64,000 bases of DNA, from assembly GCF_002091635.1 (NCBI RefSeq), contig NZ_BDAC01000004.1, positions 62,001 to 126,000 on the forward strand, read 5' to 3'. The position numbers were made by a program, and so were the translations under genes. The notes beneath the pieces are model-generated. The model was not told the DNA's origin. It saw nothing but the letters and a program-made list of their open reading frames with translations, and ran no database searches. Positions 25,539-35,878 of this stretch are shown here, piece after piece (within the stretch, counting starts at the first letter, position 1; every line of letters begins with the position of its first letter). The DNA comes from Pseudomonas indica NBRC 103045. GTDB taxonomy: Bacteria > Pseudomonadota > Gammaproteobacteria > Pseudomonadales > Pseudomonadaceae.

Positions 25539-26231
25539 TCAGTCGTCGCTTGCATGCACCTTGCGGTGCAGGATGGCCTGGAACTCGTCGGCGAAGGTGT
25601 AGTAGCGGCCGATCAGGGTTTCGCTGCGTGCGGAGAAACGGTTGTAGGCGATCACGGCCGGAATCGCGGCGAACAGGCCGATGGCCGTGGCAATCAGCGC
25701 CTCGGCGATACCCGGAGCCACGGTAGCCAGGGTTGCCTGCTGCACCTGCGCCAGACCGCGGAACGAGTTCATGATGCCCCAGACGGTTCCGAACAGGCCG
25801 ATATACGGACTGGTGGAGCCGACCGTTGCCAGGAACGGCAGGCTCTGCTCGAGCTTCTCTTCTTCCCGCGAGATAGCGACGCGCATGGCACGAGCCACAC
25901 CATCCATTACGGCATCGGGATCGACGCCCGGTTGCTGGCGCAAGCGCGAGAATTCCTTGAAGCCGGCTCGGAAAATCTGCTCCACGCCAGAATCCGGATC
26001 GGGGTTGCTGCCGGCCTGACGGTAGAGCTTGGATAGGTCGATGCCCGACCAGAACCGCTCCTCGAACACATCGAGGGCACGTCGCGCGGCACGGATGGCA
26101 TTGCCACGCTGGAAAATCATGATCCACGAGGTGACCGAGGCGGCCACCAGGATGAGCATGACCAACTGCACCAGGATGCTGGCGTTGCTGACCAGGCTCC
26201 ACATGGACGTATGATCGACGTTGGTTTCCAC
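25539..26231 (-). CDS. tolQ: Tol-Pal system protein TolQ
   Basis: 230 residues, GTG start with GGAGAG upstream. MotA/ExbB-family proton channel with three membrane helices (about 20-40, 137-160, 172-195). It includes FLATVGSTSPYIGLFGTVWGIM and EALIATAIGLFAAIPAVIAYN, which hold the Thr and Glu/Ala pore residues. It works with TolR to energise TolA. Two bases separate it from ybgC. Confidence 0.97.
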   Translation of the reverse strand: METNVDHTSMWSLVSNASILVQLVMLILVAASVTSWIMIFQRGNAIRAARRALDVFEERFWSGIDLSKLYRQAGSNPDPDSGVEQIFRAGFKEFSRLRQQPGVDPDAVMDGVARAMRVAISREEEKLEQSLPFLATVGSTSPYIGLFGTVWGIMNSFRGLAQVQQATLATVAPGIAEALIATAIGLFAAIPAVIAYNRFSARSETLIGRYYTFADEFQAILHRKVHASDD

Positions 26232-26233
26232 GC

Positions 26234-26677
26234 TTACTCTCCTGCAAGGGCTAGACCGGTGCCGGCGAAGGCTGCGCGCAGCGCTTCGGGGATGGCCCGG
26301 GGTTTCAGACTGTCGGCGCGCACACAGGCCACCAGAAACTGCCCTTCACAGAGCAGTGCATCATCCGCAACCCGCCGCACCTGTTGACGAAAGCGCAGGC
26401 TGGCACGGTTCAATTCGATTATTTCGGCGCTCACCGTCAGTTCGTCGTCCAGACGCGCCGGCGCGTGATAGCGCGCTTCGCTGGAATGCACGACGAACAG
26501 CAGGTTCTCCCCCACCAACGCGGACTGGGCGAAACCCAGATCACGCAGACGTTCGGTGCGAGCCCGCTCCATGAATTTGAGGTAATTGACGTAATAGACG
26601 ATGCCGCCAGCATCGGTGTCTTCATAGTAGACACGACAGCGATGGGCGAACGGCTGAGCTCCGTTTTGCGAGCGCAT
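26234..26677 (-). CDS. ybgC: Acyl-CoA thioesterase YbgC
   Basis: 147 residues, a 4-hydroxybenzoyl-CoA-type hotdog thioesterase. The signature [25 protein letters not shown] gives the catalytic Asp in the family motif. It begins the tol-pal part of the array and is usually associated with the Tol complex and phospholipid metabolism. Its stop lies 3 bases before tolQ. Confidence 0.94.
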   Translation of the reverse strand: MRSQNGAQPFAHRCRVYYEDTDAGGIVYYVNYLKFMERARTERLRDLGFAQSALVGENLLFVVHSSEARYHAPARLDDELTVSAEIIELNRASLRFRQQVRRVADDALLCEGQFLVACVRADSLKPRAIPEALRAAFAGTGLALAGE

Positions 26678-26728
26678 ACTCTAGTGCCGGCTCCTGAAGT
26701 TGCCAATCGGACTTGCTAACAATTTTTT

Positions 26729-27781
26729 TCACTCCCCGCCGTCGCCGAACAGGTCGGCAGTCGGCGCATCGTTAAGACGCTTGGGTAGGTTCAGGCCGAA
26801 ATGCAGGTAGGCATGGCGTGTCACGACCCGTCCACGGGGCGTGCGCATGATGAACCCCTGCTGAATCAGGTAGGGCTCCAGTACGTCCTCGATGGTATGC
26901 CGTTCTTCGCTGATGGCCGCAGCCAGGCTATCGATACCGACAGGACCGCCATCGAACTTGTCGATCATGGTCAGCAACAGGCGGCGATCCTGGTGATCGA
27001 ATCCCCGCTCATCCACATCCAGCAGATTCAGCGCCCGGTCGGCGATCGCACGGGTGATGCGCCCTTCCCCGCGCACTTCGGCAAAGTCCCGGACGCGACG
27101 CAACAGGCGATTGGCGATCCGCGGCGTGCCACGGGCGCGCCGAGCGATCTCGAAGGCCCCTTCCGGCTCGATGGGCAAACCGAGGATGCCGGCGGCGCGG
27201 TCGACGATGGTCGCCAGATCCTGCGTCGAGTAGAACTCCAAGCGCTGGACGATGCCAAAGCGGTCGCGCAACGGATTGGTCAACATGCCAGCTCGGGTGG
27301 TGGCGCCAACCAAGGTGAATGGCGGCAAGTCCAGTTTGATCGACCGCGCGGCAGGGCCTTCGCCGATCATGATGTCGAGCTGGAAATCTTCCATCGCGGG
27401 GTAGAGCACTTCCTCGACGATGGGCGACAGGCGATGGATTTCGTCGACGAACAGCACGTCGCCGGGTTCGAGGTTGGTCAGCAACGCGGCGAGATCACCA
27501 GGGCGCTCCAGTACGGGGCCGGAAGTACTCTTGATCGCCACGCCCATTTCCTGGGCGATGATGTTGGCCAGGGTCGTCTTACCCAAGCCCGGCGGACCGA
27601 AGATGAGCGTGTGATCCAGGGACTCCTTGCGTCCCTTGGCCGCCTGGATGAACAGCTCCATCTGCTCGCGGACCACTGGCTGGCCGATGTATTCAGCCAG
27701 TTGCAACGGCCGGATGGCGCGGTCCACTTGCTCGTCGCGGTCACGACTGTTGGCGGTTATCAGGCGGTCGGCTTCGATCAC
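26729..27781 (-). CDS. ruvB: Holliday junction helicase RuvB
   Basis: 350 residues. AAA+ motor: Walker [10 protein letters not shown], Walker [12 protein letters not shown], sensor ATTRAGML, arginine finger in NPLRDRFG, and a C-terminal winged-helix domain ([14 protein letters not shown]). The start is GTG at 27781, immediately after the ruvA TAA. It drives branch migration with RuvA before RuvC cleaves. Gene order ruvC-ruvA-ruvB. Confidence 0.97.
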   Translation of the reverse strand: MIEADRLITANSRDRDEQVDRAIRPLQLAEYIGQPVVREQMELFIQAAKGRKESLDHTLIFGPPGLGKTTLANIIAQEMGVAIKSTSGPVLERPGDLAALLTNLEPGDVLFVDEIHRLSPIVEEVLYPAMEDFQLDIMIGEGPAARSIKLDLPPFTLVGATTRAGMLTNPLRDRFGIVQRLEFYSTQDLATIVDRAAGILGLPIEPEGAFEIARRARGTPRIANRLLRRVRDFAEVRGEGRITRAIADRALNLLDVDERGFDHQDRRLLLTMIDKFDGGPVGIDSLAAAISEERHTIEDVLEPYLIQQGFIMRTPRGRVVTRHAYLHFGLNLPKRLNDAPTADLFGDGGE

Positions 27782-28387
27782 TTAGACCATTCCTTTCAGG
27801 GCACGCCGGATCAATTCTTCACTACTCAAACCTTCCTCCTGCACCGCGGCTACCGCTCGGCTCGCCTCCTGAGGTTTGAAGCCAAGGGAAATCAGCGCGC
27901 TGACAGCATCGTTGCCGGCGTTTGAGACTGCCGCACCGGCATGAGGTTCAACCACCAACGGAGCGATACCGGGCATGGTTTCCCACGCTTTGAAGCGATC
28001 CTTCAACTCGACCAGCAGACGCTCCGCGGTTTTCTTGCCGACCCCGGGAATCTTTACCAGAGTCGAGGTATCTTGCGCCTGGACACAGCGTACCAGCTCA
28101 TCGACCTCCAGGCCGGACATCAGGGCCAACGCCAGCTTGGGTCCGACGCCATTGAGCCGGATCAGCTCACGGAACAGCTCTCGGTCGCGCTTTTCGAAGA
28201 AGCCATAAAGCAGTTGGGCATCTTCCCTCACGACGAGGTGCGTGTGCAGCGTAACCGGCTCTCCGACGGACGGCAGGCTATACAGGGTGGTCATCGGCAC
28301 TTCCAATTCATAGCCGATCCCTCCCACGTCCAGGATCAGGTGTGGCGGCTGTTTTTCCGCCAGGGTGCCGCGCAGGCGTCCGATCAC
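27782..28387 (-). CDS. ruvA: Holliday junction DNA-binding protein RuvA
   Basis: 201 residues. N-terminal OB domain ([12 protein letters not shown]), then two helix-hairpin-helix motifs ([10 protein letters not shown] and [13 protein letters not shown]), a flexible Pro/Ala-rich linker and a C-terminal domain III ([16 protein letters not shown]) that binds RuvB. GTG start with AGGAAG upstream. It forms the tetrameric platform on four-way junctions. Confidence 0.97.
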   Translation of the reverse strand: MIGRLRGTLAEKQPPHLILDVGGIGYELEVPMTTLYSLPSVGEPVTLHTHLVVREDAQLLYGFFEKRDRELFRELIRLNGVGPKLALALMSGLEVDELVRCVQAQDTSTLVKIPGVGKKTAERLLVELKDRFKAWETMPGIAPLVVEPHAGAAVSNAGNDAVSALISLGFKPQEASRAVAAVQEEGLSSEELIRRALKGMV

Positions 28388-28403
28388 GATTCGCTTCCTT
28401 TAT

Positions 28404-28928
28404 TCATAAACGCAACCGGCCGCCGCGCCGCTTGGCGCCGACCAGTCCATGGGGAATCAGGCTTTGTCGGTTATGGGCATGGCAAAGTGCAATGGCCAGG
28501 GCGTCGGAAGCATCGATCTGTGGCTTCTGGGTCAGTTTCAGGAGATGCATGACCATCATCTGCACTTGTTGCTTGTCAGCCGCTCCCGTCCCGACGATGG
28601 CCTGCTTGACCTGAGTCGCGGTGTATTCGCTGATCTCCAGCCCCTCTTCCGCTGCCGCGACGATGGCGGCGCCACGTGCCTGGCCAAGCTTGAGCGCAGA
28701 GTCCGCATTGCGTGCCATGAACACCTGTTCGATGCCCATCATCACCGGACCATAGCTCTGGATGATCTCGCGCACACCGCGATAGACGATCTGCAGACGT
28801 TCGTGCAACGCACCATTCCCAGTACGGATACAGCCCGACGCGACATATTCGCAGCCACGACCGGTATCGCGTACCACACCGAATCCGGTAATTCTCGAAC
28901 CAGGGTCAATCCCCAGGATCAGCGTCAT
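28404..28928 (-). CDS. ruvC: Holliday junction resolvase RuvC
   Basis: 174 residues from the ATG at 28928 ([12 protein letters not shown]), the family start. A ten-residue upstream extension to 28958 is rejected. RNase H-fold nuclease with Asp8 in GIDPG, Glu in MGIEQVFMA, and the [14 protein letters not shown] block carrying the last acidic residues. It cleaves junctions symmetrically. First gene of ruvCAB, 188 bases downstream of yebC. Confidence 0.97.
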   Translation of the reverse strand: MTLILGIDPGSRITGFGVVRDTGRGCEYVASGCIRTGNGALHERLQIVYRGVREIIQSYGPVMMGIEQVFMARNADSALKLGQARGAAIVAAAEEGLEISEYTATQVKQAIVGTGAADKQQVQMMVMHLLKLTQKPQIDASDALAIALCHAHNRQSLIPHGLVGAKRRGGRLRL

Positions 28929-29052
28929 GCCTGTTTCCATCGGTGGCGTGAAAACCACCGCACTGTCTATTTATCCAGGCCAGGAGTATATAGGGCCACT
29001 GCCATCCGCGTCATCACGACGCATCGGCGACATGCATGCCGTCAGTCACATG

Positions 29053-29099
29053 AAAAAGCCGGAAGCCCCAGGGCGGCTCGCGCCCGGTCGCTTCCGGCT
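29053..29099 (-). terminator. Nested hairpin terminator after yebC
   Basis: Outer stem AGCCGGAAGC/GCTTCCGGCT encloses a second stem GGGCG-GCTCG-CGCCC. The five A at 29053-29057 make a minus-strand T-run. It lies just after the yebC stop and before ruvC. The stem-in-stem form is unusual compared with the other terminators here. Confidence 0.8.
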
Positions 29100-29115
29100 C
29101 GTTCGACCCGGTTCG

Positions 29116-29865
29116 TCAGCCCAGCTGTTCCATGATCTCGTCAGGAATTTCGGCGTTGTGGTAGACGTTCTGCACGTCGTCCAGATCTTCCAGCATATCG
29201 ATCAGCTTCATGACCTTCTGCGCGGTTTCCAGGTCGGCAATCGGCGCAGTGATCGAAGGAATCATCGCCACCTCCGCCTCATCGCCCTTGAATCCCGCAG
29301 CGGTCAACGCCTCGTTCACCGACAGGAAGTCGCCGAAGGACGTGTAGACCTCGACCGAACCGTCCTCTGCGGCTACCACGTCGTCGGCGCCCGCTTCCAG
29401 CGCCGCTTCCATCAATGCGTCCTCGTCGACGCCCGGCGCGTAGCTGATCTGCCCCTTGCGATCGAACATGTAGGCCACCGAACCGTCGGTACCCAGGTTG
29501 CCGCCGCACTTGCTGAAGGCGTGACGCACTTCCGCCGCGGTGCGGTTGCGGTTGTCGGTCATGGCCTCGACGATGATCGCCACGCCGCTCGGCGCATAGC
29601 CTTCATAGCTCAGTTCGACCATGTTGTCGGCATCGTTCGAACCGGCCCCACGGGCAATGGCGCGATCGATGGTGTCACGAGTCATGTTGGCGGTCAGCGC
29701 CTTGTCCACGGCCAGGCGCAGACGCGGGTTATCCGCCGGGTTTCCGCCGCCATGCTTGGCCGCAACGGTCAATTCACGAATCAGCTTGGTGAAGATCTTG
29801 CCGCGCTTGGCGTCCTGACGTTCCTTGCGGTGCTTGATGTTGGCCCATTTGGAATGACCAGCCAT
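29116..29865 (-). CDS. yebC: YebC/PmpR/TACO1-family regulator
   Basis: 249 residues, full length, starting [14 protein letters not shown] as all family members do. Other blocks are [24 protein letters not shown] and [14 protein letters not shown]. The family acts both as a DNA-binding regulator (PmpR in P. aeruginosa represses quinolone signalling genes) and as a translation factor relieving ribosome stalling on proline runs. Which of the two applies to this paralogue cannot be read from sequence. The location between aspS and ruvC is the common one. Confidence 0.95.
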   Translation of the reverse strand: MAGHSKWANIKHRKERQDAKRGKIFTKLIRELTVAAKHGGGNPADNPRLRLAVDKALTANMTRDTIDRAIARGAGSNDADNMVELSYEGYAPSGVAIIVEAMTDNRNRTAAEVRHAFSKCGGNLGTDGSVAYMFDRKGQISYAPGVDEDALMEAALEAGADDVVAAEDGSVEVYTSFGDFLSVNEALTAAGFKGDEAEVAMIPSITAPIADLETAQKVMKLIDMLEDLDDVQNVYHNAEIPDEIMEQLG

Positions 29866-29928
29866 AACTCACTCCGTTTCTCTTCAGCTCGGCGGCACAC
29901 GATACGTGCCGCCCCAATGGTTGAACGA

Positions 29929-31704
29929 TTATTCCGCTTTCGGCTGCTCGCGCAGGCGGATGTGCAACTCGCGCAGTGCTTTCGCATCCACCGCACCCGG
30001 CGCCTGGGTCATGACGCAGGCCGCGCTCTGGGTTTTCGGGAAGGCGATGACTTCGCGGATCGACTGAGCGCCAGTCATCAACATCACCAGGCGGTCCAGA
30101 CCGAACGCCAGTCCGCCATGTGGCGGCGCACCGAATTTCAGGGCGTCGAGGAGGAAGCCGAATTTTTCCTGCTGCTCGTCTTCGCTGATGCCCAGTACGC
30201 GGAAGACCGCCTGCTGCATCTCCTTGTTATGGATGCGGATGGACCCACCACCCAGCTCGGTACCGTTCAGGACCATGTCGTAAGCGCGCGACAGGGCTGC
30301 GGCCGGATTCGCCTCCAGCTCCGCCGGCGTGCACTTCGGCGAGGTGAACGGGTGGTGCAACGCGGAGAGCGAGCCGTCGTCGTTCTCTTCGAACATCGGG
30401 AAATCCACGACCCACAGCGGCGCCCACTCGCAGGTGAGCAGGTTGAGGTCATGGCCCAGGCGAATACGCAGAGCACCCAGGGCTTCGCTGACGATCTTCG
30501 CCTTGTCAGCGCCGAAGAACACGATATCCCCGTCCACCGCGCCGACGCGATCGAGGATCACATTGAGATTGGCTTCCGGTATGAACTTGACGATCGGCGA
30601 CTGCAGCCCCTCGACACCCTTGGCGCGCTCGTTGACCTTGATGTAGGCCAGGCCCTTGGCGCCGTAGATTCCGACGAACTTGGTGTAGTCATCGATCTGA
30701 CTGCGCGGCATGCTCGCAGCACCCGGTACGCGCAGTGCAGCGACACGCCCTTTCGCATCGTTGGCCGGACCGCTGAACACCTTGAACTCCACTTCCTTGA
30801 GCTGATCGGCGACATCTACCAACTCCAGCGGAATACGCAGGTCCGGCTTGTCCGAGCCGTAGCGGCGCATGGCTTCTTCGAAGGTCATGTGCGGGAAGGC
30901 ATCGAATTCCAGGTCGAGCACTTCCTTGAACAACTTGCGAATCATGCTTTCGGTGATGCCCATGATGTCGCTTTCATCGAGGAAGCTGGTTTCGATGTCG
31001 ATCTGGGTGAATTCCGGCTGGCGATCGGCACGCAGGTCCTCGTCGCGGAAGCACTTGGCGATCTGGTAGTAGCGATCGAAGCCGGCCACCATCAGGAGCT
31101 GCTTGAACAGCTGAGGGGACTGCGGCAAAGCGAAGAAGCTGCCGGCATGGGTGCGGCTCGGCACCAGATAATCGCGCGCGCCTTCCGGTGTCGCCCGAGT
31201 CAGGATCGGCGTTTCCACGTCGAGGAAGCCGTTTTCGTCCAGGTAACGACGGATGCTGCTGGTGATGCGCGAGCGCAGCTTCAGCTTGGCGGCCATTTCC
31301 GGCCGGCGAAGATCGATGAAGCGATAACGCAGACGCGTTTCTTCACCGACATCGGAGTATTCGTCCAACGGGAACGGCGGCGTTTCCGCCTGGTTCAGCA
31401 CTTCCAGCTCGTGGCCCAATACTTCGATGGCGCCGGAAGCCATGTTCGGATTGACCGCTCCAGCCGGACGCAGACGCACCTTGCCGGTGATCTTGACCAC
31501 GTATTCGCTGCGCACCCGGTCGGCGGTGGCGAAGGTATCCGCGCGATCCGGATCGAATACCACCTGGGCCAGGCCTTCGCGGTCACGAATGTCGAGGAAG
31601 ATCACCCCGCCATGGTCGCGACGGCGGTGTACCCAACCGCAAAGGGTGACTTCCTGCCCATCCAGGCTCTCGTTCAGTTGGCCGCAATAGTGGCTGCGCA
31701 TCAT
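29929..31704 (-). CDS. aspS: Aspartyl-tRNA synthetase
   Basis: 591 residues from the ATG at 31704 ([12 protein letters not shown]). An N-terminal OB anticodon-binding domain precedes the class II core. Motif 2 is [18 protein letters not shown]; motif 3 is [12 protein letters not shown]. The bacterial GAD insertion lies between them (roughly 290-420). Pseudomonas AspRS is generally non-discriminating, charging tRNA-Asn as well; that is family knowledge, not shown here. A FmdB-type gene sits 44 bases upstream. Confidence 0.97.
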   Translation of the reverse strand: MMRSHYCGQLNESLDGQEVTLCGWVHRRRDHGGVIFLDIRDREGLAQVVFDPDRADTFATADRVRSEYVVKITGKVRLRPAGAVNPNMASGAIEVLGHELEVLNQAETPPFPLDEYSDVGEETRLRYRFIDLRRPEMAAKLKLRSRITSSIRRYLDENGFLDVETPILTRATPEGARDYLVPSRTHAGSFFALPQSPQLFKQLLMVAGFDRYYQIAKCFRDEDLRADRQPEFTQIDIETSFLDESDIMGITESMIRKLFKEVLDLEFDAFPHMTFEEAMRRYGSDKPDLRIPLELVDVADQLKEVEFKVFSGPANDAKGRVAALRVPGAASMPRSQIDDYTKFVGIYGAKGLAYIKVNERAKGVEGLQSPIVKFIPEANLNVILDRVGAVDGDIVFFGADKAKIVSEALGALRIRLGHDLNLLTCEWAPLWVVDFPMFEENDDGSLSALHHPFTSPKCTPAELEANPAAALSRAYDMVLNGTELGGGSIRIHNKEMQQAVFRVLGISEDEQQEKFGFLLDALKFGAPPHGGLAFGLDRLVMLMTGAQSIREVIAFPKTQSAACVMTQAPGAVDAKALRELHIRLREQPKAE

Positions 31705-31748
31705 GATGGTGTTTTCGCTTCTCGTGAGTCTTGAGTTCGTCGTGCCGC

Positions 31749-32018
31749 TCAATCGGCGGCGGAGCAACCGGAGGCGCCACAGCCATTGCCGGAGCAGGCT
31801 GGAGCGCTATCGCCAGCGGCCAGATTCTTCTTCGCGCCAGTCTTGAAATCGGTCTCGTACCAGCCCCCGCCCTTCAAGCGGAATCCAGGCATCGAAAGCA
31901 TTTTCTTCAATTCAGGCTTATCGCAGGTCGGACAATCGACCAATGGCGCATCGCTGAATTTCTGGATGGCTTCCAGCTGATGGCCACAGGACCCGCACTG
32001 ATACTCATAAATAGGCAT
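31749..32018 (-). CDS. FmdB-family zinc-ribbon protein
   Basis: 89 residues from the ATG at 32018 ([12 protein letters not shown]), the family start. Two CxxC pairs (Cys8/11 and Cys29/32) form a zinc ribbon. [10 protein letters not shown] and [13 protein letters not shown] are typical. The tail is Gly/Cys/Ala-rich with three more cysteines. It is the FmdB/CxxC_CxxC_SSSS putative regulatory family, function unknown, and is usually upstream of aspS in pseudomonads. Confidence 0.93.
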   Translation of the reverse strand: MPIYEYQCGSCGHQLEAIQKFSDAPLVDCPTCDKPELKKMLSMPGFRLKGGGWYETDFKTGAKKNLAAGDSAPACSGNGCGASGCSAAD

Positions 32019-32268
32019 CGGATCGCTCCAGCATCGTAAAAGAGACAACGCCGCGAGCCCGCGTCCCGCGGCAAGGGGCGGGATTATATATGGTTAATCG
32101 ATTCGACGCAGCCGCCAGCCCATCCCACCCCGATTCCCCCGATGCACTTATCAGTTGTACCCGAACGCTACTGTGACTACCCTCGCCACCGAGCCGAGAC
32201 ACTCAGCTCATTTATGGAAAGCCAGACCCATCAGAGCGGGCTCATCAGCCGCCCCCAAAGGAGCGATC

Positions 32269-33087
32269 ATGCACACACTTTCCGGCAAGGTAGCCGTGAT
32301 CACCGGCGCCGCCTCGGGTATCGGCCGGGCATTGGCCGAACGCCTGGCCGGTGAAGGATGTCACCTAGCCCTTGCCGATATCGATGCACGAGGATTGGAC
32401 GCCGCCGCAGCAGCGGTTCGAGCCCACGCACCGGCCGTCAGCCTGCATGTCCTGGATGTCTCCGACCGGAGTGCCGTCTACGCATTCGCTGACAACGTGC
32501 TGAATCAGCATGGCCGCGCCCATCTGATCATCAACAATGCCGGGGTCGCGGTAACGCAAACCATCGCGGAATTGAGCTACGACGATTTCGAATGGTTGAT
32601 GGGCATCAACTTCTGGGGAGTTGTACATGGCACCAAGGCCTTCCTACCCCATCTGCTGAAAAACGGCGACGGTCACATCGTCAATCTTTCCAGCATCTTC
32701 GGCATCATCGGTATCCCGACCCAGGGTGCCTATAACGCCAGCAAATTCGCCGTTCGCGGCTTTACCGAAGCCTTGCGCCAGGAAATCCATGGCTCCGGTG
32801 TCTCCGTCAGTTGCGTCCACCCCGGCGGCATCAAGACCAACATCGCCCGCGCCGCGCGTTTCTACCAGAGCGTGGACGGCTGCCGGGACGCCAGCCAGGC
32901 CGCAGACCGCTTCGAGCGGCTGGCTCGCACTACCGCCTCACAGGCAGCCGAAGCCATCGTCAAAGGCATAAAGACGGGCAATCCCCGCATCCTCATCGGT
33001 GCCGATGCCCGCCTGCTCGACCGCATGCAGCGGTTGCTTCCCGCCTCCTACCCTCGCCTGCTTGCCAGATTGCTGCCCAAGCGATGA
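32269..33087 (+). CDS. Short-chain dehydrogenase/reductase
   Basis: 272 residues. NAD(P)-binding TGAASGIG at 12-19, NNAG at 89-92, catalytic Ser141/142 and Tyr155-x-x-x-Lys159 are all present, so it should be an active oxidoreductase. The C-terminal 60 residues include a basic tail. Substrate unknown. The start is set by AAAGGAG seven bases before the ATG. The 250 bases upstream, back to the FmdB gene, are divergent intergenic sequence in which I saw no clear sites. Confidence 0.93.
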   Translation: MHTLSGKVAVITGAASGIGRALAERLAGEGCHLALADIDARGLDAAAAAVRAHAPAVSLHVLDVSDRSAVYAFADNVLNQHGRAHLIINNAGVAVTQTIAELSYDDFEWLMGINFWGVVHGTKAFLPHLLKNGDGHIVNLSSIFGIIGIPTQGAYNASKFAVRGFTEALRQEIHGSGVSVSCVHPGGIKTNIARAARFYQSVDGCRDASQAADRFERLARTTASQAAEAIVKGIKTGNPRILIGADARLLDRMQRLLPASYPRLLARLLPKR

Positions 33088-33207
33088 ACATCCGGACAAC
33101 CGTACCTTCTAAACAAAGCTTCATTGACACACGCCAAGGATTAGCCCAGCCCACCCTGTGTTAGGCTCTATCCGTATCGCTTCAAGCAAACAGAGAGGAG
33201 AAATGGC

Positions 33208-33678
33208 ATGGAAATCAACATCGGTATTGCCGAACAGGACCGCAAAGCCATCGCCGAAGGCCTGTCCCGACTGCTCGCGGACACCTATACCCTGTACCTG
33301 AAGACTCATAACTTCCACTGGAACGTCACCGGCCCGATGTTCAACACCCTGCACCTGATGTTCGAAGGCCAGTACAACGAACTGGCACTGGCCGTGGACT
33401 CCATCGCCGAACGTATCCGCGCCCTCGGCTTCCCCGCCCCCGGAACCTATGCTGCCTATGCCCGCCTGTCCTCCATCAAGGAAGAAGAGGAAGTGCCCTC
33501 CGCCCAGGACATGATCAAGCAGCTCGTTCAAGGCCAGGAAGCGGTAATCCGCACAGCCCGCGGCATTTTCCCGCTGCTCGAGAAGGTCAGCGACGAACCC
33601 ACCGCCGACCTGCTGACCCAACGCATGCAAATCCATGAAAAGACCGCCTGGATGCTGCGCAGCCTGCTCGACGCCTAA
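33208..33678 (+). CDS. Dps/ferritin-like protein
   Basis: 156 residues. The Dps ferroxidase signature is complete: [28 protein letters not shown] has the His and the Asp/Glu ligands of the inter-subunit iron site. No lysine-rich N-terminal DNA-binding tail is present, so it may be a non-DNA-binding Dps that detoxifies iron and peroxide. AGGAG lies seven bases upstream. A second ATG five bases upstream of the start is out of frame. Confidence 0.93.
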   Translation: MEINIGIAEQDRKAIAEGLSRLLADTYTLYLKTHNFHWNVTGPMFNTLHLMFEGQYNELALAVDSIAERIRALGFPAPGTYAAYARLSSIKEEEEVPSAQDMIKQLVQGQEAVIRTARGIFPLLEKVSDEPTADLLTQRMQIHEKTAWMLRSLLDA

Positions 33679-33786
33679 CCAGTCGTCCGGTGGCGCGGCA
33701 AAAGGCCATCCAGGCACACACCCTGCCTAGGCGACGCGCCACCGACTGTTCTATTCTCAGGCAACCCCGACCGACCAGTGACATCC

Positions 33787-34851
33787 ATGAGCCAGCCGAA
33801 AGCCCCCTCCATCCTTGAGCTGTATCCGGAAGAGACCCGAGAGGCGGCGGAACTCCTTAAACAGGCGGTACCGCACATGGTGCGTCACGATATTCCGCCG
33901 AATCCCATTCATTACGCGCTCTGGTATACCTACTGCAAAGGCCAGGAGCCCGAACTGAACAGACGCCTGGACAAGATCGTCAAGGATTTCGCCAGCTTCC
34001 CCCCGGAAACCGCCGCCAAGCTCTTCCGCGACTACATCATCCGGGGAGAATTGGAAGAGGCTCGCACAGGACAACAGCAAGTTCTCGAACTGGTCGACGA
34101 CATCGAGGGTGATGTTTCGCGCAGCGTGGTCGGCAGCCAGGCCTATCAGGCAAGTTTGAGCCAAGGTCTCGCCGCCCTGCATGAGCCGATCATCGATGAC
34201 CTGCCCAACGTGCTCAATGAACTGCAACAAAGCACGCAGTTGATGCAGGAGCAGCAGGAAAAATTCCTCTACCGCTTGCGCGCAGCCCAGACGGAAATCC
34301 AGAACCTGCGCAACCAGCTGGAGCGCGCCCAAAGGGCCGCGACACTCGACAGCCTGACCCACGTCTTCAACCGGCATGCCTTCACCCGCCTGCTCGAACA
34401 GGCACTGAGCGCCGACCACCACGGGCTGGCGCTGGTAATGCTCGATATCGATCACTTCAAGCAGTTCAATGACCAGTACGGCCACCCACTGGGCGATCGC
34501 GTTCTCCAGCATGTCGGCCAACTGTTGCGCGACCTGCTTCCTCCGCGTGCCATGGCAGCCCGTTACGGCGGCGAAGAGTTCTGCGTCATCCTACGCGACT
34601 GCTTCGACATGGAAACCGCCCAGCACTTCGCCGAGCAGCTACGCCTCAAGATCCAGGCCTTGCGTGTCAAGGTCCGCCGCACCGATCAGATACTGGACAC
34701 CATTACGGCATCCTTCGGTATCACCTTGGCGGAATCCGGCGACGATCTGGAAAGCCTTATCACCCGCGCCGACGATGCGCTCTACCAAGCCAAGCGGAAC
34801 GGTCGCAACCAGATCCATCCTCCCGTACCGGAAGCCGCGCTTAGCGCATGA
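33787..34851 (+). CDS. Diguanylate cyclase (GGDEF)
   Basis: 354 residues. An N-terminal helical region of unknown fold (1-140) is followed by a coiled coil (about 145-187) and the GGDEF domain. The latter has metal ligand Asp220 (MLDIDHFKQFND) and RYGGEEF at 259-265, so it should make c-di-GMP. The inhibitory RxxD site expected just before the GGEEF reads PPRA, so product inhibition by that route seems lost. No membrane segment: a cytoplasmic enzyme. An in-frame GTG at 33778 is a less likely start. Confidence 0.92.
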   Translation: MSQPKAPSILELYPEETREAAELLKQAVPHMVRHDIPPNPIHYALWYTYCKGQEPELNRRLDKIVKDFASFPPETAAKLFRDYIIRGELEEARTGQQQVLELVDDIEGDVSRSVVGSQAYQASLSQGLAALHEPIIDDLPNVLNELQQSTQLMQEQQEKFLYRLRAAQTEIQNLRNQLERAQRAATLDSLTHVFNRHAFTRLLEQALSADHHGLALVMLDIDHFKQFNDQYGHPLGDRVLQHVGQLLRDLLPPRAMAARYGGEEFCVILRDCFDMETAQHFAEQLRLKIQALRVKVRRTDQILDTITASFGITLAESGDDLESLITRADDALYQAKRNGRNQIHPPVPEAALSA

Positions 34852-34852
34852 T

Positions 34853-34882
34853 TTGAGCAACCCCGCGTTTTTACTGTTAAAT
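34853..34882 (+). promoter_or_regulatory. Candidate promoter of the cold-shock protein gene
   Basis: TTGAGC at 34853-34858 and TTAAAT at 34877-34882, 18 bases apart, immediately after the diguanylate cyclase stop. A start near 34888 would leave a 5' leader of about 130 bases with two inverted repeats (TTCCGC/GCGGAA and CTCC/GGAG arms). That resembles the long structured leaders of cold-shock genes. By eye only. Confidence 0.35.
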
Positions 34883-35018
34883 ACGCCTCGTGTTTCCGCC
34901 CCTCCTTGCGGATGAGCGGAACATAGGCCGGTCTTTCGCGCACCTCCATGTCGTTCTTCATCGGAGGCGAAGCACGAGCCGCGCTTTCTATACCTTTCGC
35001 AAAGTGAGTTCATTGCCC

Positions 35019-35624
35019 ATGTTGAAAATCGTCCATCTCCTGACGGGCGCAGTTGCCTTGCTGCTGTCCTTTATTCCCAGCCTGCGCAGCGAAGCCCTGC
35101 CGTACCTGCAGCAACCCGATGCGATCTATCTGGCACTGTTCGGCCTGCTCAATCTGCTGATCGTCCCAGCGCAACCCTCGACCAACCAACCCGCTCCCAC
35201 GCCCTGGCATATCCTGACCTCTCTCCTGCTGGTCCTGGCGGTGGTACTGCAGACAATCGTCCTGCTCGTACCATTCCCTTATATCGCCGGCCAGCCCGCC
35301 ATCCTCTTCGGCCTGGCGTCGGCGATTGCAGCAGTACTGCTGAATCTTGCCATCACCTTCAAGCCGAGCCCCGTTCACCGACAGGACAGCCCCATCGCCG
35401 ACGGCAATCGGGAAACCGGCACCGTCAAGTGGTTCAATACTTCCAAGGGTTTCGGCTTCATTTCGCGGGATAACGGCGAAGATATATTCGTTCACTTCCG
35501 CGCCATTCGCGGCGAGGGCCACCGGGTCCTGGTAGAAGGCCAGCGCGTGGAGTTCTCCGTCATGCAAAGAGACAAAGGCCTACAGGCAGAGGACGTAATC
35601 GCAGCCCTGCCCAGTCGTCGCTAA
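35019..35624 (+). CDS. Membrane-anchored cold-shock domain protein
   Basis: 201 residues. Four predicted membrane segments (about 4-20, 35-50, 65-87, 93-113) come first. A short polar linker and a full cold-shock domain (133-199) follow, with RNP1 KGFGFI at 143-148 and RNP2 DIFVHF at 155-160. The topology should place the nucleic-acid-binding domain in the cytoplasm at the inner membrane. Start at ATG 35019; a longer reading from a GTG at 34890 is not membrane-like and is rejected. Pseudomonas homologues are known, but function is not. Confidence 0.9.
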   Translation: MLKIVHLLTGAVALLLSFIPSLRSEALPYLQQPDAIYLALFGLLNLLIVPAQPSTNQPAPTPWHILTSLLLVLAVVLQTIVLLVPFPYIAGQPAILFGLASAIAAVLLNLAITFKPSPVHRQDSPIADGNRETGTVKWFNTSKGFGFISRDNGEDIFVHFRAIRGEGHRVLVEGQRVEFSVMQRDKGLQAEDVIAALPSRR

Positions 35625-35634
35625 GCACAACAAT

Positions 35635-35665
35635 AAAAAAGGCCGCATCAGCGGCCTTTTCTTTC
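35635..35665. terminator. Bidirectional terminator, cold-shock gene / slyX
   Basis: AAAAAAGGCCGC-ATCA-GCGGCCTTTTC between convergent genes. A-run on the left and T-rich right flank. Confidence 0.93.
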
Positions 35666-35671
35666 AGCAAC

Positions 35672-35878
35672 TCAATAATGAGGCGGTGGCGCCTCGTCTT
35701 CATCGATACCGAACTGCCCCTGCAACTCGTCCTGACGCTTCGACAACATTTCGACCTGCAACTGCAGGCGCTCGAGCACACGCTGCTGAGCGACCAGCAC
35801 ATCATTGAGTGCCTGGATGGTGTCATCCTGGAACGCCAACCGGGTTTCCAAGTCGGTGATTCGTATTTCGAGACTCAT
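35672..35878 (-). CDS. slyX: SlyX family protein
   Basis: 68 residues. Short coiled-coil protein with the SlyX signature: [22 protein letters not shown], then a Pro-Pro-His-Tyr C-terminus. Function unknown. Its ATG overlaps the HIT gene stop by four bases, so the two are one operon. Confidence 0.95.
   Translation of the reverse strand: MSLEIRITDLETRLAFQDDTIQALNDVLVAQQRVLERLQLQVEMLSKRQDELQGQFGIDEDEAPPPHY

Noticed and set aside
28927-31734. A 935-codon plus-strand frame
   Set aside because: Antisense to yebC and aspS, both of which are clear full-length genes. Composition is that of a shadow frame.
33120-33165. TTGACA upstream of the Dps-like gene as a promoter
   Set aside because: The only -10-like sequence (GTTAGG) is about 29 bases away, too far for a standard promoter.
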